Below, piece by piece: positions 60,846 through 64,000 of a stretch of DNA of 64,000 nucleotides. This DNA comes from Pedobacter lusitanus (GTDB lineage Bacteria > Bacteroidota > Bacteroidia > Sphingobacteriales > Sphingobacteriaceae). The stretch spans positions 5,022,001-5,086,000 of the forward strand of contig NZ_CP157278.1 of the NCBI RefSeq assembly GCF_040026395.1, written 5' to 3'. The notes beneath the pieces were generated by a model. That model saw only the letters and a program-made list of their open reading frames with translations. It ran no database searches and had not been told where the DNA came from. Within the stretch, counting starts at the first letter, position 1; the number at the start of each line of letters is the position of its first letter. A program made the translations under genes and the position numbers.

Positions 60846-61202
60846 TTATACTGTTTCAGTTTCCAGTATAGTCTTTAGCTGCGATGCAAAGCCCAAACCC
60901 CACTGGTCAAGAGCAGAAATCAGGGGTAAGATAGATTCACCTGATTCAGTAAGATAGTATTCAACCCGTAAAGGAGTTTCATTATATACTGTTTTGCCTA
61001 GAATCCCATGTAATTCCAGTTCTCTCAACTGGTTTTGTAATACCCGTCTGGTAATTCCATTAACAGCATTAACAAGATCTCTTGGGCGTTTCTTCCCTTT
61101 TGAAATTTCATCCAGTAAACAAAATTTCCATTTAGAACCCACTACTTCCATTGCAACAGTAAGGCCGCAATCATAATCAATTGGAATTTTTCGCTGATAC
61201 AT
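60846..61202 (-). CDS. HxlR-family transcriptional regulator
   Basis: 118 residues, the standard length. CGLTVAMEVVGSKWKFCLLDEI is the family opening with the redox-type Cys, RPRDLVNAVNGITRRVLQNQLRELELHGIL the winged helix, and RVEYYLTESGESILPLI the wing. It is divergent from the oxidoreductase gene and a dyad lies between them, so autoregulation and control of that gene are likely. Relatives respond to electrophiles or hypochlorite. Confidence 0.92.
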   Translation of the reverse strand: MYQRKIPIDYDCGLTVAMEVVGSKWKFCLLDEISKGKKRPRDLVNAVNGITRRVLQNQLRELELHGILGKTVYNETPLRVEYYLTESGESILPLISALDQWGLGFASQLKTILETETV

Positions 61203-61258
61203 ATGTTCAATGCTTTCTTTAGAATTGTAAATTAATAATCCGGGGATATAAAACTGTT

Positions 61259-61276
61259 AGTGATTAATTTATCACT
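61259..61276. promoter_or_regulatory. Candidate HxlR operator
   Basis: AGTGATTAATTTATCACT is an 18-bp dyad with symmetry AGTGATwAATTwATCACT, between the divergent HxlR and oxidoreductase genes. It lies just upstream of a TTG (61298-61300), 20-base, CATCTTTG (61321-61328) promoter-like pair facing the oxidoreductase. Confidence 0.7.
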
Positions 61277-61366
61277 ATATGATTAATCAGACCCGTATTG
61301 TGCGACGAGTTTATGAGTTTCATCTTTGCACAGACAAATTTATTTAATAAACATAAAGATTATACT

Positions 61367-61900
61367 ATGAAAACTCTTGTCATTATTATTCACCCTGATC
61401 CTGAAAATTCAGTAATCAACAAGCGATGGGTTGCAGAATTAAAGAAATACCCCGAAAAGTATGTTATACATGATTTATACAGCGTATATCCGGACGAGAA
61501 AATTGATGTTGAAAAAGAACAAAAACTGATTGAAGCTTATGATAATATTGTATTCCAGTTTCCTTTTTACTGGTTCAATTGCCCTCCTTTATTCAAAAAG
61601 TGGCTGGATCTGGTATTAACTCATGGCTGGGCTTATGGTAAAGGAAGTGAGTATAAGTTAACCGGGAAAAAAATCGGACTGGGTATTACAGCTGGAATCA
61701 ACAAAGAAGATTATGCTCCATCTGGAAGATATAAATATACACTTGAGCAACTGACGTCGCCATTTGAGGTTACTTTTGATTATGTAAGGGCAGATTATAA
61801 ATCATTCTTTGCTTTCTATGGGGCTGAGTACCAAGCTACTGAAGAAATAGTTGAAAAAAGTGTACATGATTATATATTTTTTCTCATGTTTGTGAAATAA
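61367..61900 (+). CDS. Flavodoxin-fold NAD(P)H oxidoreductase (KefF/MdaB-like)
   Basis: 177 residues from ATG 61367 (MKTLVIIIHPDP). The frame is open to a TTG at 61298, but that triplet is the likely -33 element. HPDPENSVINKRW gives the flavin phosphate loop, FQFPFYWFNCPPLFKKWLD the central family signature, and GKKIGLGITAG the second flavin contact. It reduces quinones or electrophiles by two electrons. Its gene is divergent from HxlR with a dyad between, a familiar detoxification pair. Confidence 0.9.
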   Translation: MKTLVIIIHPDPENSVINKRWVAELKKYPEKYVIHDLYSVYPDEKIDVEKEQKLIEAYDNIVFQFPFYWFNCPPLFKKWLDLVLTHGWAYGKGSEYKLTGKKIGLGITAGINKEDYAPSGRYKYTLEQLTSPFEVTFDYVRADYKSFFAFYGAEYQATEEIVEKSVHDYIFFLMFVK

Positions 61901-62241
61901 TAACTCGTAAGTCCTGGTTGTATGCTTAATAAGACTGTTGTGTATATTTAATTTACAGCAGCCTTATTTTTTTTCTTCCATGGGAGAATATAGTTTGAGA
62001 GTGAATTTGAGCAGGAAGCTTAATGATTTGTTCATATCGGGTTAGTTTATATGTGGGCTTTTTTAGCCTAAATTGGTTGTGTAGCAAAGTAAAATTAAAT
62101 CCATAATAATCGTAACTTATAGTACTTCACGTAATTTAATCTATAGTTCCCGTAATAATATAAGCCTGCAAATATTATTGAATTAATTTTCCCCTGACCG
62201 GATTAATAACCAATAATATTTAAACTAAAACAATTTATACA
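61901..62241. other. 341-base AT-rich gap
   Basis: It holds the terminator listed at 61928 and otherwise AT-rich sequence with no frame, RNA gene or clear promoter match. It separates the accessory segment from the 66-residue gene and the SusC gene. Confidence 0.4.
61928..61974 (+). terminator. Terminator after the oxidoreductase gene
   Basis: AATAAG-A-CTGTTGT (61928-61941) pairs with ACAGCAG-C-CTTATT (ending 61968; one mismatch and one G-T pair), followed by T6. Confidence 0.7.
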
Positions 62242-62442
62242 ATGGAATCGAATAATGATTTATTCCTCGATATAGTTGAGTTCAAAGCTAAGTCAGAGTT
62301 TGTCTCGGATGAACTTAATGCAATAATGGTTGAACCGACAGAGGGCATGCCAGCAGAATTTATGAAAAATTTACTGAAGTGCAGGATTCTTGAGCAACAG
62401 CTGATCGAGTTAACCAGGTTGCTGGATAAACACAACAGATAA
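62242..62442 (+). CDS. Small helical protein of unknown function
   Basis: 66 residues, acidic, no signal or membrane segment. Two amphipathic helices are likely (DLFLDIVEFKAKSEFVSDELNAI and EFMKNLLKCRILEQQLIELTRLLDKHN), the second with heptad-like Leu spacing suggesting a coiled coil. I recognise no family. The frame has normal codon use for the region. It lies 205 bases before the SusC gene on the same strand. Confidence 0.5.
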   Translation: MESNNDLFLDIVEFKAKSEFVSDELNAIMVEPTEGMPAEFMKNLLKCRILEQQLIELTRLLDKHNR

Positions 62443-62647
62443 TAGTCCTTTCTTTTTTTATTACCTTATACTTTCTTCATTTTCATAAATCTGTATCGTA
62501 TTTTATTAAGAATTAAAACACCTTCTAATGTTACCATAGTAATAACATCTAGGATTGTTATTAACAATTTGATAACTTCAATGGAGATCCGTATTAAACT
62601 GAGAGCCACATCTTTGTCGGAATTTTAGAGCTTAAATAAAACGATTT

Positions 62648-64000
62648 ATGAGAAAAAACTACAAATTAATTTTCGTGGTTACCCATTATTTTCAGCAGAA
62701 GAATATGCTTTTGCTGTTATTAATGCTGGCCATCTCAGTCTGTACTTATGCACAGCAAAACAAAGTTATTAAAGGAAAAGTAACTGATGAAAGTAATGGC
62801 GGCTTGCCTGGTGTTACGGTCAGAGTTAAAGGAACAAAAACAGCCACATCCACAAACCAGGACGGTGTTTTTTCTATCCAGGTAAGCGGGCCGCAAGATA
62901 TTCTTGTATTTAACATGCTGGGAACAGTAACGCGGGAAATACCTGTTGGCAATAATACGAATTTAACTATTTCACTGGTTACCGATAGCAAACTGCTCAA
63001 GGATGTTGTCGTGATCGGTTATGGTACTTCGAGCAAGAAAGATTTAACCGGTGCGGTAACCTCTGTAAATGCCGAAGAATTTAATCAGGGAGTATTAACC
63101 AGCCCTGCTCAGTTACTGCAGGGTAAAGTTGCAGGATTAAATGTTACTAAAAGTGGTGATCCTAATGCCAAACCATCCACAATTCTAAGAGGACCGTCTA
63201 CTTTACGTGAAGGTGCTGCACAAGAACCATTTTATGTAATTGATGGGGTGCCGGGCGCCTCTATTGATCTTCTGGCACCAGCCGATATAGAAAGTATAGA
63301 TATTTTAAAAGATGCTTCGTCTACTGCGATCTATGGTTCCAGAGCAGCGAATGGGGTAATTATTGTGACCACTAAAAGATCAAAAGGCGGACAGTCCAGA
63401 CTTTCCTATAGTGGTTACGGAGCGATGGAGAGTGTATCAAAAAAATATGATATGCTTACTGCTCCCGAATTACGTCAGTATCTGAAAGATAATAAACAAA
63501 CACTGAATCCTATTGATGATGACGGATCTGATACGAACTGGCAAAAACTGCTGGAAAGAACAGGTTATTCTCAAAATCATAATCTTTCTTATGGCGGTTC
63601 GGGGCAATCCTCAGAATACGGCGCAAGTGTCAATTATTTTGACAATCAGGGTATTCTGAAAAATACTTCCCTGAAAAGAACTATAGTCAGAGCCTATGTA
63701 AATCAGAAGTTTTTCAATGACAGATTGAAGCTGGGATTAACAATTACTAACAGTTCTTCAACCGGAAATGATATTTATCAGACTCAGGCGCTTTCAAATA
63801 TGCTGTTCTATCTGCCAACTGTAAGTCCTTTCAATGCAAACGGGACTTATAAAGAGAATTATGACAGAACAGGAAGCGGAACCAGAAATCCGCTTTCTAT
63901 CGTTGATAATAATGCAGTTAAAAATGTAAATAACAAAACTCTGATCAATGGAATGGCGCAGGTTAACATTTTATCGGGTCTGAAATTCACAGCTAGTTTG
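62648..64000 (+). CDS. SusC/RagA-type TonB-linked outer-membrane protein (5' part, runs off the window)
   Basis: 451 codons are visible without a stop. The signal peptide ends CTYAQQ after a long LLLLLMLA core. A carboxypeptidase-D-like domain follows (VIKGKVTDESNGGLPGVTV, TNQDGVFSIQV), then the linker DVVVIGYGTSSKKDLTGAV, a plug domain with LRGPSTL, FYVIDGVPG and IEILKDAS-like SIDILKDASSTAIYGSRAANGVIIV, and the first barrel strands. It imports a glycan or peptide with a SusD partner, expected just downstream. The substrate is not readable. Confidence 0.95.
   Translation, partial: MRKNYKLIFVVTHYFQQKNMLLLLLMLAISVCTYAQQNKVIKGKVTDESNGGLPGVTVRVKGTKTATSTNQDGVFSIQVSGPQDILVFNMLGTVTREIPVGNNTNLTISLVTDSKLLKDVVVIGYGTSSKKDLTGAVTSVNAEEFNQGVLTSPAQLLQGKVAGLNVTKSGDPNAKPSTILRGPSTLREGAAQEPFYVIDGVPGASIDLLAPADIESIDILKDASSTAIYGSRAANGVIIVTTKRSKGGQSRLSYSGYGAMESVSKKYDMLTAPELRQYLKDNKQTLNPIDDDGSDTNWQKLLERTGYSQNHNLSYGGSGQSSEYGASVNYFDNQGILKNTSLKRTIVRAYVNQKFFNDRLKLGLTITNSSSTGNDIYQTQALSNMLFYLPTVSPFNANGTYKENYDRTGSGTRNPLSIVDNNAVKNVNNKTLINGMAQVNILSGLKFTASL

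Noticed and set aside
61298..61366. Upstream extension of the oxidoreductase gene
   Set aside because: The TTG at 61298 is better explained as a -33 promoter element, and the family sequence begins at ATG 61367.

Overview
The window reads as chromosome of a Bacteroidota bacterium, most likely family Sphingobacteriaceae (Pedobacter or a close relative). The signs are a SusC/RagA TonB-linked receptor at the right edge, many lipoproteins with Cys-Lys/Ser-Lys after the lipobox, MacB-type FtsX permeases of about 790 residues under a sigma-54 regulator, a Rho factor with a long Asn/Gln/Ala-rich insert, few Shine-Dalgarno sequences, and promoters of the Bacteroidota type (TTTG, 18 bases, TAnnTTTG) in front of both tRNA-Leu genes. 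No transposase, phage gene, CRISPR array or rRNA operon was seen. Genus is inference; no 16S is present.

Layout. 1-9.5 kb: the tail of an upstream gene, then a same-strand cluster: HD-domain/PycTM membrane fusion, polyphosphate kinase ppk1, an SdiA-regulated-type lipoprotein, a large GAF-domain protein and an outer-membrane beta-barrel with a periplasmic kinase-like domain. 9.6-13.5 kb: a small lipoprotein, then glgA-glgC ending in a 29-bp nested hairpin. 13.7-27.7 kb: a PaaE-type ferredoxin reductase, then a divergent unit in which an NtrC-type regulator and its kinase face an export operon (HlyD-type adaptor, ATPase, three tandem FtsX permeases, a second diverged ATPase). The space between them holds two phased 16-bp dyads and a -24/-12-like element. 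27.7-33 kb: a cytoplasmic BtuF-like protein, tRNA-Leu(TAG), Fic, a His-rich exported protein plus a CDF transporter with three C-terminal repeats, and a large lipoprotein. 33-38 kb: a structured-looking gap, then tig, clpP, clpX and AMP nucleosidase.

38-43.4 kb (minus strand): SixA-like phosphatase, GT9 glycosyltransferase, split hldE halves and gmhA (ADP-heptose supply), and a PolX-like protein. 43.4-57 kb: GDPD and GH144-like lipoproteins, sppA, folK, an orphan Hpt protein, pssA, rho, pyrF, a PspC-like protein, ftsK, lolA-like carrier, an MBL hydrolase and tRNA-Leu(GAG). 57.2-61.9 kb looks accessory: DUF5694, AraC, a 2-TM protein, methyltransferase, SDR, and an HxlR regulator divergent from a flavodoxin-fold oxidoreductase with a clear operator dyad. 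62-64 kb: a 66-residue protein and the start of a SusC receptor that runs off the edge.

The best candidate for an undescribed system is the first cluster. It joins a predicted phosphohydrolase fused to a Pycsar-type membrane effector domain, a polyphosphate kinase, and a surface protein whose periplasmic part carries protein-kinase-like motifs. No nucleotide cyclase is nearby, so it is not a canonical Pycsar locus.
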